NCBI GenBank assembly: GCA_036271795.1
Contig: DATAZY010000069.1
Location: forward strand, 58,077-122,076
Source: Galbitalea sp036271795
GTDB taxonomy: Bacteria; Actinomycetota; Actinomycetes; Actinomycetales; Microbacteriaceae
Direction of reading: 5' to 3'
Length of the DNA: 64,000 bases
Shown: piece by piece, positions 25,787 to 34,831 of the stretch
Position numbering within the stretch: position 1 is the first letter of the stretch
Layout of the letters: every line of letters begins with the position of its first letter
Translations under genes and position numbers: made by a program
Notes under the pieces: model-generated
Told to the model about the DNA's origin: nothing
Database searches by the model: none
What the model saw: the letters and a program-made list of their open reading frames with translations, nothing else

Positions 25787-27376
25787 ATGACGGCCAGTCC
25801 CATAGCTGCAGAGCCGACTACGATCGACGTGGCCATCATCGGTATGGGCCCGGTCGGCAAGATGGCGGCGCTCATGCTGGCACGACGCGGCCACTCGGTT
25901 CTAATATCCGAGCGCAAACAACTGAACTACGCATTGCCACGCGCCGTCGCACACGACGCTGAGGTCGCTCGCATTCTTCAATCTGTCGGCCTGCCCCCCG
26001 ACAGCATCCCCGACGCGATCGAACCCTACGACGACCTCTACGTTTGGGTCAACGGCAACGACGACGTGCTCTTGGAAGTTGACTGGAGAGGCATCGATCC
26101 CTCGGGGTGGCACAACACCTACTTCTACAACCAACCCGGACTCGAAGCCCACCTCGACAACTCGGTGGCGCTGCATCCTGAACTCGTAACCGTACGGCGC
26201 GGTACTGAAATCGCAATATCAAGCCAAGACGACGACGGCGCGGATCTGACACTCACCGATCTGACGACAGGCGCGACGGAACTACTGCGCGCGAAGTACG
26301 TGCTCGGCGCGGACGGGGCAAACAGCGAAACTCGTCGAAGCCTCGGCATCGGGTGGCACGATCTGGGCTACTTCTATGACTGGCTCGTCATCGATGTCGT
26401 CCCCGGCCCTTCGCTGCATATCTCACCACTTGCAAAGCAGGTGTGCGACCCAGTTCGCCCAACTACTATCGTGCCGGCTGGGCCCGGTCGACGTCGCTGG
26501 GAATTCATGCGCTTGGAGGGGGAGAGATCTGAAGATCTCGTACGCCCAGAGAGGATCTGGCAACTCCTGGAACCCTTCGGAGTTACGCCCGAGACTGCGT
26601 CTGTCGAACGAGGCGTCGTCTACACCTTTAACTCCGGATGGGCGGCCAGCTGGCGAAGCGGTAGGGTCTTGCTCGTCGGTGACGCCGCCCACTTGATGCC
26701 CCCGTTTGCCGGGCAGGGCCTAGCTGCCGGATTCCGTGACTGCATCAATCTGATGTGGAAGCTTGATCTCGTGCTGCGGGGGGTCTCGCCCGATTCTCTT
26801 CTCGACACCTACGAGTCCGAACGCACGAACCATGTGGCCGATTTCATCGCGTTCTCGATGTCGCTCGGCCGGGTGATCTGTATCACTGACCCGGATGCCG
26901 CGCATGAACGAGACGTAGCGATGGTCGCCGCGCGGGCAAGCCGGGAAGCCCCCGAGCCTCCGCCCGCGCCGAGATTGGGGGCGGGGGTCCACGAGAGTGA
27001 AGCCGGTGGCTACTTAGCCTGGCAGGGTCAAATAGCCCGCACTCCTCGCGAGCGATTGCGATTTGACAATGCGTTCGGAAGCGGGGCACTCATCCTGAAC
27101 GACGCGGCCCTGGTCGATGGCATTCCCGTTCTGGATTCGCTTCGCGAGTTGGGCATCACGGTAGCGACTTTTGGAAATTCGACGCGATCCGACGTTCAGG
27201 AATTCAACGATCTCGACGGCACCTACGCCGACTGGTTCAACAAGCTGGGCACCGCCGCGGTGTTGGTTCGCCCTGACTTCTACGTCTTCGGGACGGCGGA
27301 CGACCCGTCGAGTGTGGCCGCGCTTGTTGTCCGGTACGAAGAAACAGTACGCACCATCGTTGCGAGGGAAAGGTGA
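25787..27376 (+). CDS. FAD-dependent aromatic hydroxylase (MhpA-like)
   Basis: A 529-aa class A flavoprotein monooxygenase. Residues about 15-25 hold the Rossmann motif (GMGPVGKMAA), GADGANSETRRSLG the second and GDAAHLMPPFAGQG the third FAD motif. It resembles 3-(3-hydroxyphenyl)propionate hydroxylase, which adds an ortho hydroxyl to create the catechol substrate. GAGGTG stands 9 bases before the ATG at 25787. It has the C-terminal thioredoxin-like extension of the MhpA/PheA group. The stop overlaps the next gene's GTG by 4 bases. Confidence 0.92.
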   Translation: MTASPIAAEPTTIDVAIIGMGPVGKMAALMLARRGHSVLISERKQLNYALPRAVAHDAEVARILQSVGLPPDSIPDAIEPYDDLYVWVNGNDDVLLEVDWRGIDPSGWHNTYFYNQPGLEAHLDNSVALHPELVTVRRGTEIAISSQDDDGADLTLTDLTTGATELLRAKYVLGADGANSETRRSLGIGWHDLGYFYDWLVIDVVPGPSLHISPLAKQVCDPVRPTTIVPAGPGRRRWEFMRLEGERSEDLVRPERIWQLLEPFGVTPETASVERGVVYTFNSGWAASWRSGRVLLVGDAAHLMPPFAGQGLAAGFRDCINLMWKLDLVLRGVSPDSLLDTYESERTNHVADFIAFSMSLGRVICITDPDAAHERDVAMVAARASREAPEPPPAPRLGAGVHESEAGGYLAWQGQIARTPRERLRFDNAFGSGALILNDAALVDGIPVLDSLRELGITVATFGNSTRSDVQEFNDLDGTYADWFNKLGTAAVLVRPDFYVFGTADDPSSVAALVVRYEETVRTIVARER

Positions 27377-28695
27377 TCTCAGTCGCACGCCGGGTTGTGC
27401 TACCGATGGCGGCACTGGCGATTCTTGTACTGACGCTCACCGCGTGCACCCCGGGCGCCTCTGATGCACGTCAGGCCCGAACCCGCCAAGGCGTCGTCAC
27501 AGTCGAGGGACCGCTCATCGGCAGGGATGCGACACTCCTCGAGGAGTCGTGGGCGGGCTGGGAGAAAAGCAACCACATCAAGATCGAGTACACGGGCAGC
27601 TCGAATTTCCAGGAACAGATCGGTGGCGAGGCGCAGCAGGGCAACCCTCCTGATCTCGCGATCTTCGAACAGCCAGGGCTCATCAACGATCTCGCGAAGC
27701 TCGGCTACATCCAAAAGCTTCCTCCGAACGTCACATCGACGGTCGACTCGACCTTCCCGTCTCAGTGGGTCAAGTACACGACGGTAGGTTCAACGGACTA
27801 CGCAGCACCATTGCTAGCGAAGCTGAACGGTTGGGTCTTTTTCTCGACCGCAGAATTCAACAAGTTGAACCTCAAGCTACCGACCACCTACTCCCAGTTG
27901 CTGACTCTCGTCGAGTACGTGCGGGTGAACACGACATTTCTGCCGCCGTGGTGTGAGGGGTTTGCATCAGATGCCTCGAGCGGTGCGGCGGGAGAGAGCT
28001 GGATAAATGACCTCGTGCTTCGCGAGGACGGCCCGGCGGTCTACGACGAGTGGGCGGATCACACGATTCCATTCACCGATCCGGCTGTCGAGAAAGCGTT
28101 CAGCGACGCGGGTGAGATCCTCCAAAATCCGGACTGGATGAACGCCGGCTTCGGCGGTGTCCCATCGGTCAATACCACGACCACCGCACAGGTCGCGTCA
28201 GCGCTTGAGTCGGGTAAATGCCTGATGACGATGCAGTCGTCCTCGTTCCTCAACGACTTGAAGACCGCGAGTAATGGCGCAGAGAACGTTGGTCCCGAGA
28301 ACAAGATTTGGGCTTTCGTCCTGCCTCCCATCAACTCCGGTCCAATCCCACTGACAGTGACCGGCGACTTTGTGGCGGCGTTCTCCAGTGATGCCGACAC
28401 CGTCAAGGTGCAGAACTACCTGGCGAGCCCGGCGTGGGCCGAGAACAGGGTGAAGCTCGGTGGCGCGCTCAGCCCGGCGAAGACGATTGTCCCGTCGGAT
28501 TCGCCCAACGAGCTTCTGAACGAGTCCGATGCGCTGCTCGAAACCAAGACGACCGTCATTCGCCTCGGCGCGAGCGATCTGATGCCAGCCATTGTGGGCG
28601 ACGGGACGTTTCTCTCCGGCATGGTCGACTGGATCAACGGAACTCCCACGACCAAGGTGCTCGCGACGATTGATGGGTCCTGGCCGAAGAGTTGA
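27373..28695 (+). CDS. orphan ABC extracellular solute-binding lipoprotein
   Basis: A 440-aa family 1 (maltose-type) binding protein. The signal segment ends in the lipobox LTAC (C25). Motifs such as PPDLAIFEQPGLINDLAKLG and the WVKYTTVG region fit the alpha-glucoside binding type. Its GTG start is inside the stop of the FAD hydroxylase, an unusual coupling of an enzyme to a lipoprotein. No permease genes of the matching MalF/MalG type lie in the window, and the nearby importer is of a different class, so its transport partner is unknown or it senses a ligand. Confidence 0.88.
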   Translation: MISVARRVVLPMAALAILVLTLTACTPGASDARQARTRQGVVTVEGPLIGRDATLLEESWAGWEKSNHIKIEYTGSSNFQEQIGGEAQQGNPPDLAIFEQPGLINDLAKLGYIQKLPPNVTSTVDSTFPSQWVKYTTVGSTDYAAPLLAKLNGWVFFSTAEFNKLNLKLPTTYSQLLTLVEYVRVNTTFLPPWCEGFASDASSGAAGESWINDLVLREDGPAVYDEWADHTIPFTDPAVEKAFSDAGEILQNPDWMNAGFGGVPSVNTTTTAQVASALESGKCLMTMQSSSFLNDLKTASNGAENVGPENKIWAFVLPPINSGPIPLTVTGDFVAAFSSDADTVKVQNYLASPAWAENRVKLGGALSPAKTIVPSDSPNELLNESDALLETKTTVIRLGASDLMPAIVGDGTFLSGMVDWINGTPTTKVLATIDGSWPKS

Positions 28696-28739
28696 CTCAA
28701 AGGGCGGGAAGAATGCAACGCAGATCTGGTGCCGCCGCC

Positions 28740-29120
28740 TCAAGTATTCTCTGGGGTGGGCTGAAATGCGGCCAGCCGCCACCTATCTTCTTTTACCCAC
28801 ACTGAGAGAGCAGACATTCGCAGCAGCCGGGTCTCCCCGAACAATACGGCTCGCCCTTCAATTCGACTGATCACCGCGGCCATCTTCGCGCTTACTAGAA
28901 CGGTGTCGATCTGATTGGAGATCGACTCGTACGACAACGAACCGCTTCTGATCAGTTGCAAGTAGCTTGTCTTGTCGTCTCGTTGTGCATTCAAGTGCGT
29001 ATAGACGAGGCCTTCTGAGAACATGCCGGAGAGCGCGGTTGCGTCGGCCGCGACCATTGCCGCGCACCTCTCATCTTCCAGCCTTCGAATGGCCACTTCA
29101 ATCTGGGCGCCCGCGATCAT
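28740..29120 (-). CDS. SnoaL/NTF2-like protein (DUF4440 type)
   Basis: A 126-aa single cone-shaped NTF2-fold protein: AIRRLEDERCAAMVAADATA, then a central LVYTHLNAQRDDKTSYL and the final strand VWVKEDRWRLAAFQPTP. Proteins of this type hydrate, isomerise or bind small compounds; the reaction here is unknown. It reads toward the end of the binding-protein gene and sits behind the flavin reductase with a 43-base gap, so they may form one operon. Confidence 0.82.
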   Translation of the reverse strand: MIAGAQIEVAIRRLEDERCAAMVAADATALSGMFSEGLVYTHLNAQRDDKTSYLQLIRSGSLSYESISNQIDTVLVSAKMAAVISRIEGRAVLFGETRLLRMSALSVWVKEDRWRLAAFQPTPENT

Positions 29121-29163
29121 CCCTTACTTCCATTCGTGAGCGATAACGTGATTGCGCTCTCGC

Positions 29164-29748
29164 TCACCACCATTGGAGTGGTTCCGTTGGGATATGGCGC
29201 CCAGAGGCAGGATTCAACGAAGCCAGCTTGCTTCGGAAAAAGGCCAGCGGTTGATCATGGCCAGGTGGCGCTTCGAACGAATCAATGTGGGCCAGCACCG
29301 CAATATGGTCACCCGCCTCAAATAGGGAATCTGTGTGTGCCTCCAGCCACAGAACAGCACCCCGGATCTTCGGAATTCCGGAAGAGAAGGTGTCGAACTC
29401 CAGGCCATCGAAGTTCGCGCCGCTCGAGGCGAAACGCAGACACTCCGCGGCCTGATTTCGAGCGAGGACACTGACAGCAAAGGCTCCGGCGTCGAGAACT
29501 GCCTGGGCACGGACGGACGTTCTCTGGAAAAGCAGAACGATCAACGGGGGCGCAGAAGACGCATATGTGAGCGTTCCAACTGTCAGTCCAACCGGCGTTC
29601 CACTAGGAGCAGCGGTGACAATTGAAACTCCCGTTGGCACGCGCCCCATCGCGCGTCTGAACTGTTCTGCTCGTCGCGCTTCCATCTCACCGTCGTGGAA
29701 TCCTGAATCCGGGATCTCGGATGTGGTCGTGGTTCGACGCGCATTCAT
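29164..29748 (-). CDS. flavin reductase (small component of a two-component monooxygenase)
   Basis: A 194-aa FMN-binding split-barrel protein of the HpaC/HsaB type: FRRAMGRVPTGVSIVTA at residues about 30-46, then the LTVGTLTYASSAPPL and FAVSVLARNQ flavin-binding segments. It supplies reduced flavin to a partner oxygenase. The partner is probably the acyl-CoA-dehydrogenase-like hydroxylase on the opposite strand, starting 265 bases away. Confidence 0.92.
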   Translation of the reverse strand: MNARRTTTTSEIPDSGFHDGEMEARRAEQFRRAMGRVPTGVSIVTAAPSGTPVGLTVGTLTYASSAPPLIVLLFQRTSVRAQAVLDAGAFAVSVLARNQAAECLRFASSGANFDGLEFDTFSSGIPKIRGAVLWLEAHTDSLFEAGDHIAVLAHIDSFEAPPGHDQPLAFFRSKLASLNPASGRHIPTEPLQWW

Positions 29749-30012
29749 GTCAGCTGTCCTCGCATCCTTGCGTTGGGAGCTTCAACTAAACCGCGGCTAG
29801 CGTGCTCTGATCTATGGCTTACATCACAAAGACGGGGGCGTCCGTTGGCGGCAACGCTCAAGCGGATATCCGACACTGTCGATCGGCGCAGGTTGTCGGT
29901 CCGCATTTGGGCAGCAAGCCCAAGAACGCGCCGACAAAGTGGACGAAGGTGAGGTCACCGCAAACGCGGTGTCCGTTCGCACACCACTCAATGACGAGGA
30001 AGACAACCCAAA

Positions 30013-31239
30013 ATGACCACCACACTCGATAAGACAACGAAAGGCTCGCATGCCCTTGACGTCGAGCAGACAACAGCCCTCCTGGTACAGCGCGCGCACG
30101 ATCTCCGCGAGCTTCTTCAATCCCATGCAGCCGAGACAGAAAGCAACCGCCGAGTCCCGGACGTCGTGATCGACGCTCTGAGCCGGGCCGGCCTCTTCAA
30201 GATCTCCACCCCCCGCCGATTTGGCGGCTATGAGCTTCCATTCCGGTCCTCGTTGGAGATCAATGCCGCCATTGGCGAAGGCGATGGATCAACAGCCTGG
30301 GTCACAACGCTAACGAACGTGTGTAATTGGATGGTGGGACTGTTCCCCGACCAGGCTCAACGCGACGTCTTCGAGAATCGTCCCGATGCGCGCGTATGCG
30401 GAGTTGTAGCCCCAACTTCGACTGCAATCCGAGTCGGAGGAGGACTGCGGGTCACGGGAAAGTGGTCGCCCGCGTCAGGAAGCGCGAGCGCTCAGTGGGC
30501 AGGGCTGGGCGTCCCAATCGTCGACGAGTCCGGTGCCCAGGTCGATCAGGGATTCGCGCTCTTTCCGATGGAAGACCTGATCGTTGAAGACACTTGGTTT
30601 GTCGCAGGAATGCAGGGCAGTGCGAGCAACACGTTGGTCGCCGACAATGTCTTTGTTCCTGACCACCGGATCATTTCAGTGAGCCGCGCTACCGAAGGTG
30701 ACTACGCAACCGAACACAAGGACGAGGCCCTATATCGTTCGGCATTCATTCCCGTCATGGCGCTCGTACTCATTGGACCCGTCGCAGGCGTTGCCAAGGC
30801 ATCGCTCGACTACGTGCTGGCATCACTTGCCAAAGGTAAGGGGATCTCGTACACGTTCTACGAACATTCGACTGATGCTGCTTCAACCCAGCTCAGTATG
30901 GCTGAAGCAGCCATACTGGTCGACACCTGCTACCTTCACATGCAGCGCGCGGCCAGCGCAATCGATGAGGCAGCAGCTGCGAACGTCTATCCCAGCCGTC
31001 TTGAGCGAGCACGTGCGCGCATGGACACGGGTTACATCGCCCGCAAGGCACGCGAAGCGATCGACATCCTTCTCAATGTGAACGGGTCCGGCAGCATGGC
31101 TCAGGCCAGCCCGTTGCAGCGCATGTGGCGAGATGCAAACACCGGTTCGAGGCACGCCGTGATTAACTCTCTCATCTCCGCCGAGGCGTTCGGTCGTGAG
31201 CTACTGGGCGTGCAGGAGCAAATCACACCGCTCATCTAA
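30013..31239 (+). CDS. flavin-dependent hydroxylase of the acyl-CoA dehydrogenase fold (HsaA-like)
   Basis: A 408-aa oxygenase component of a two-component system. It has the acyl-CoA dehydrogenase fold (RRFGGYELPF near residue 72, GDGSTAWVTTL, then a long helical C-terminal domain). Relatives include HsaA (steroid 3-hydroxylation) and p-hydroxyphenylacetate 3-hydroxylase C2. GAGGAAG lies about 10 bases before the ATG. It overlaps the PucR regulator's 3' end by 8 bases. This is the second ring-hydroxylating system of the island. Confidence 0.9.
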   Translation: MTTTLDKTTKGSHALDVEQTTALLVQRAHDLRELLQSHAAETESNRRVPDVVIDALSRAGLFKISTPRRFGGYELPFRSSLEINAAIGEGDGSTAWVTTLTNVCNWMVGLFPDQAQRDVFENRPDARVCGVVAPTSTAIRVGGGLRVTGKWSPASGSASAQWAGLGVPIVDESGAQVDQGFALFPMEDLIVEDTWFVAGMQGSASNTLVADNVFVPDHRIISVSRATEGDYATEHKDEALYRSAFIPVMALVLIGPVAGVAKASLDYVLASLAKGKGISYTFYEHSTDAASTQLSMAEAAILVDTCYLHMQRAASAIDEAAAANVYPSRLERARARMDTGYIARKAREAIDILLNVNGSGSMAQASPLQRMWRDANTGSRHAVINSLISAEAFGRELLGVQEQITPLI

Positions 31240-32563
31240 CCGTTGGAACACTCTCGGTGAGGTCACCCAGAACAGACGCCATCAGCAACGCCGAGTGCAG
31301 CTGGTGGCGCCTGTCCGTGATTTGGCGTTGCATGAGATCTTCGGCGCGGTGTACACGATAGGAAATTGTGTTGCGCGCAACTTGCATCCTGACGGCAGAT
31401 GCGTGGGGGCTGCTCTCCTCATCTAGATAAACCAACAAGGTCTGTCGCAGATCTCGCGCTTGGTCCGTCATTGCCGCTAGTGGGCCCAGTTCTCGCCTAA
31501 CGAACTCCAGGGCACGGTTTCGGTCCGCCAGAAGGAGAGAAACGAGGTCCACCTCCTGGTATGTGACGATAGGGCCCAGAGCGTCCAAGATCTGCATGAG
31601 GTCGAACGTGGCCAAAGCGTCCCGATGGGTCTGACGGAAGCCTGCGATACCGGCGCCGGGAACCCCAAGGGCGATCGCTATGTCCTCTGGCACCTCCTGT
31701 GACCGAACCACCGAAACAACATTGCGCAGCGTCTCACCCGTACTAAACCATGACCAGACGCGTCCACCTCCTACCGGTACTATGAGCCGCTGTGTGGCTC
31801 CAACCCGGCGCAGAATTTCGGTAGTTACTCGTTGCAGCTCAAGCCCTTCAACGTCGTCGGAACTCGACTCTGACCACACATGCATGCTGATGTGATCTGG
31901 TGCCAACGCGTAGCCCAGGGTTCTGGATGTCGAGGCCGCATCCGGGGTGTCGCCGCGAAGTATCGCTCGCACCATCTCCAACGCCGCGGCCGATTTGCTT
32001 GAGGACCAGAGTGCTTTCTCCTGCGAGTATCGTTCGGTCAACGCCGCCGAAAAGTTGTCGATGTATTCGAAGAGGCGGGCCGAAACGTAGGGAATCTGGT
32101 CATTGTGTCGGGCGGGGTCGACGAGGCTTTCGCAGCCGGCAAGGAATGCTGCTGCGATCTCTGCGTGTCCTAATCGAATGCCACGAAGGAGCGACTGCAT
32201 CGAAATACCACGGCGGACGTAATCGACAACACCGTCAAGAGCTTCGACCGAAACGGTGGTCACGTCTTCGTCACCCGCAAGGACTAGGAGTGTGACAACA
32301 GTGGACGATTCGGTACCCCGTCTGAGAGTCTCAAACGCAACTTTACTTCCGCCGAATTCAGGGAGTTCGCGAACAATCCGCTCCGCGGCAAGTCGTCCAA
32401 CATCGATCGCCCACTCGAGCGGGAACCGCCCAAGCAATCGTGAGGCCCGGTCGGCGAGGGAAGCACTGATCGCCGACTCAGTTGATGGCGCCCCTGGAGG
32501 CGGGGACAGTTGAATGAGCCAATCCAGCGCAAGCTGCGCCTCGCTGGCCTTGTCACTGCTCAT
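31232..32563 (-). CDS. PucR-family transcriptional regulator
   Basis: A 443-aa regulator: N-terminal sensing region of about 160 residues, a middle GGDEF-like CdaR domain, and the C-terminal PucR helix-turn-helix (LLVYLDEESSPHASAVRMQV, then ARNTISYRVHRAEDLM). Members activate purine, aromatic or sugar-acid genes. It converges on the HsaA-like gene with 8 bases of overlap. It lies nearest the tRNA-Phe end of the island and may control the two-component monooxygenase. Confidence 0.92.
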   Translation of the reverse strand: MSSDKASEAQLALDWLIQLSPPPGAPSTESAISASLADRASRLLGRFPLEWAIDVGRLAAERIVRELPEFGGSKVAFETLRRGTESSTVVTLLVLAGDEDVTTVSVEALDGVVDYVRRGISMQSLLRGIRLGHAEIAAAFLAGCESLVDPARHNDQIPYVSARLFEYIDNFSAALTERYSQEKALWSSSKSAAALEMVRAILRGDTPDAASTSRTLGYALAPDHISMHVWSESSSDDVEGLELQRVTTEILRRVGATQRLIVPVGGGRVWSWFSTGETLRNVVSVVRSQEVPEDIAIALGVPGAGIAGFRQTHRDALATFDLMQILDALGPIVTYQEVDLVSLLLADRNRALEFVRRELGPLAAMTDQARDLRQTLLVYLDEESSPHASAVRMQVARNTISYRVHRAEDLMQRQITDRRHQLHSALLMASVLGDLTESVPTVR

Positions 32564-32952
32564 CTGGGGCCCGTCCGAACGGAAAAGTGCGCGTCGGCGG
32601 GAAAGTTCGTTCCGCGAGTTCGTTCCTATTCGACCTGGCCACCACGCTCACTGTCCTACTCTAGTTTCGGTCTGTGGGATCCAATTCCTCTGGTGTCTCC
32701 TCGGGATTGACCGCCAAGCGGATCCATATCTGCTGGACTTGGGCGGCGGCAAATCGGGCGCACCCATCGGCGGCGCCCGGATCTTCGACCGCGGGTCGAT
32801 TCGTCCCTGCACGCAAATCCCGGCTCGTTCGAACAAATTCTGTAGCCGAGTACTGGCGACCCAGCTGCCGCCTAAATCTCGCCCATTTGGGACGACATCG
32901 CCTGCGCGCCCGGGCGAGAATGTCCCGAACGGGCGAAGACGCGCTATCCGTG
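32564..32952. other. gene-free stretch between the PucR gene and the tRNA terminator
   Basis: About 390 bases in which I can support no gene or RNA. Short open frames here overlap the tRNA area and look random. Integrase-proximal DNA would be expected here for a complete island, but no integrase is present. Confidence 0.4.
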
Positions 32953-32989
32953 CAAAAGTCCCGCTCCCAGTAGAAGCCTGGAAACGGGA
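32953..32989 (-). terminator. terminator of the tRNA-Glu-Asp-Phe operon
   Basis: On the minus strand GTCCCG-T-TTCCAG pairs with CTGGGA-G-CGGGAC around a 7-base loop, followed by TTTT. It directly follows tRNA-Phe. A near copy exists at the att-like repeat at 11.15 kb. Confidence 0.75.
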
Positions 32990-33036
32990 CAGTGGCTCCG
33001 ACGGGCGTCGATCCCGTGACCTCTCGATTTTCAGTC
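32958..33036 (-). repeat. tRNA-Phe 3'-half plus terminator, copy C (within the intact gene)
   Basis: The reference copy of the att-like repeat. Bases 32958-33036 match copy A (79 bases, three mismatches), and 32990-33036 match copy B exactly. Confidence 0.85.
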
Positions 33037-33064
33037 GAACGCTCTACCAACTGAGCTACAGAGC
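32992..33064 (-). tRNA. tRNA-Phe (GAA)
   Basis: A 73-base gene. The acceptor stem GGCTCTG/CGGAGCC pairs with one wobble, the anticodon loop CTGAAAA carries GAA, and the T-arm motif is GATCGACGC. CCA is not encoded. It is last of three tRNA genes and its 3' half is copied at 11.15 and 16.28 kb. Confidence 0.96.
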
Positions 33065-33126
33065 CCTGTGCAACACGAGGTTGAACAGAAGGCACGGCCA
33101 TACTGGCGAGAGTAGACCGTGCCTTG

Positions 33127-33200
33127 CGACCCTGACCGGACTTGAACCGGCGACCTCCGCCGTGACAGGGCGGCGCGCTAACCAACTGCGCTACAGGGCC
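33127..33200 (-). tRNA. tRNA-Asp (GTC)
   Basis: A 74-base gene with acceptor GGCCCTG/CAGGGTC, discriminator G and anticodon GTC in CCTGTCACGG. CCA is not encoded. It is the middle gene of the cluster. Confidence 0.96.
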
Positions 33201-33222
33201 TTGCTATTTAGTTCTCGAAGTT

Positions 33223-33298
33223 TGGTGACCCCAACGGGATTCGAACCCGTGTTAACGCCGTGAAAGGGCGCCGTCCTAGGCCACTAAACGATGGGGCC
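33223..33298 (-). tRNA. tRNA-Glu (TTC)
   Basis: Acceptor GGCCCCA/TGGGGTC, anticodon TTC in CCTTTCACGG, T-loop GGTTCGAATCC. Here CCA is encoded (33223-33225), unlike in the two downstream tRNAs. First gene of the cluster. Confidence 0.96.
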
Positions 33299-33333
33299 AT
33301 GAGGTTCGCAAACGCCATAGCAACCGAGGGACA

Positions 33334-33363
33334 AGCATACGGTGGCGCCGAGGCAAAAGCCAA
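33334..33363 (-). promoter_or_regulatory. promoter of the tRNA cluster
   Basis: On the minus strand TTGGCT (33363-33358), an 18-base spacer and TATGCT (33339-33334). It lies 35 bases before tRNA-Glu, a suitable position. Confidence 0.5.
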
Positions 33364-33575
33364 ACGCGTCCAATCCCGCGAATGGGGTCGCGAGGCCGGT
33401 ATCCAGAGCGTCCGTCGATAGGTTCAATCTGCTGTTGAGACTTTGCGCCCAAAGACGCCCAGAAAGCCGCTCAACACTGGGACTGGGCAATTCTGCGACG
33501 AGTTGTTACTGTTGGCACTGTTAACAGTGTTACTGGCGTGACTCGGCGTCTGCCACGACACGATTCGGGGACTTC

Positions 33576-34829
33576 ATGAGTTGGACACCATCCGCGGGGG
33601 CAGTGGCGCGCGCAACCGGACGAGCGCGCCGTGAGCGCCTGGGACGGGTGCTCACCGTAGTCGTCGCCGTTGCGCTCTTGGTGGGCCTTGGTGCGGCTCC
33701 AGCGTCTGCGGACAATCCGGCGTTTCCGACCTGGGCCCAAGTGCAGGCCGCGAAGGCGACCGCCGCGGCCAAGGCCGCAGAGGTCAAGAAGATCCAGGGC
33801 CTGATCGGAACGCTGCAGGCACAGGCGGCGGCGGCGGGCAAGGTCGCGCTGATCGACGGCGAGCTCTATCTCGAGGCCAAGGATGCCCTCGACAGTGCGA
33901 CGGCGACGGCGAAGAAATTGCAGGCTCAGGCGACCGCCGCGAAGAGCAAGGCCACCGAGTCATCCCGTGAGGCGGGACAGTTCGCGGCCCAGCTCGCCCG
34001 CGAAGGGCACGGCAACCTCACGGTCGACCTCCTGCTGAATTCGCACTCGGCGGGCAACCTGCTGGATGTCCTCGGCACGATGAACAAGCTCGGAGACGCG
34101 TCCGCCAAGATCTTCGCGAAGGCGGAGCAGGATCGCAAAACGGCGACGGCCCTTAGCGACCAGGCGGCGGTAGCAAAAACCGTCCGCACGACGAGGTCGA
34201 CCAAGGCGCAGACTGCCCTATCTGCTGCCAACGTTGCCGCATCCGCCGCGACGGCAAAGGTGAACGCGCAGACGGCACAGCAGGCCATTCTTACCTCGCA
34301 ACTGGCCTCACTGAACGGCACAACGGCTTCGACCGAGGCCGCGTATTACGCCGGTCTGGCCTGGCAGGCCAAGCAGGAGGCGCAGACGACTCCGCCGCCG
34401 GACAAGACCCCGCCGGGTCCGATTCCCGGGGCACCCGTCGGCTCTGCAGTTGCCGTCGCGATCGCTTTTGCGGAGGCCCAACTCGGCAAGCCCTACCAGC
34501 TCAACGGAGCCGGACCCAACGTGTGGGACTGCTCCGGACTGACTCTGAAGTCGTACGCTGCGGCCGGCGTGTACATCGGAACGCACAGCGCGACGAACCA
34601 GTACAACGTGATGGCGTCGGAGAACCGTTTGGTGCCGCTGAGCGACCGACAGCCCGGCGACCTGCTGTGGTACTCGGACGGCGGGTCGACGACGGCGACC
34701 AAGTACCATGTCACGATCTACATCGGCAACAACGAGATGATCGAAGCGCCGTACCCCGGAGTCACCGTGCGCGTTGCGGTGCTCCGCTACGGCGACCTTG
34801 TTCCCTACGCGGGACGACCAACCGGCTGA
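33576..34829 (+). CDS. secreted NlpC/P60 peptidoglycan hydrolase with coiled coil
   Basis: A 417-aa exported protein. The signal peptide spans residues about 20-45 (PASA cleavage). Residues 50-260 are Ala/Lys/Gln-rich coiled coil, a Pro-rich hinge follows at about 277-290, and the rest is an NlpC/P60 domain with catalytic C319 (VWDCSG) and H378 (KYHVTIYIG). It cuts D-Glu-meso-Dap-type stem-peptide bonds in related RipA/CwlO-like enzymes. The coiled coil probably keeps it inactive until a partner such as FtsEX binds (family inference). Confidence 0.92.
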   Translation: MSWTPSAGAVARATGRARRERLGRVLTVVVAVALLVGLGAAPASADNPAFPTWAQVQAAKATAAAKAAEVKKIQGLIGTLQAQAAAAGKVALIDGELYLEAKDALDSATATAKKLQAQATAAKSKATESSREAGQFAAQLAREGHGNLTVDLLLNSHSAGNLLDVLGTMNKLGDASAKIFAKAEQDRKTATALSDQAAVAKTVRTTRSTKAQTALSAANVAASAATAKVNAQTAQQAILTSQLASLNGTTASTEAAYYAGLAWQAKQEAQTTPPPDKTPPGPIPGAPVGSAVAVAIAFAEAQLGKPYQLNGAGPNVWDCSGLTLKSYAAAGVYIGTHSATNQYNVMASENRLVPLSDRQPGDLLWYSDGGSTTATKYHVTIYIGNNEMIEAPYPGVTVRVAVLRYGDLVPYAGRPTG

Positions 34830-34831
34830 GC

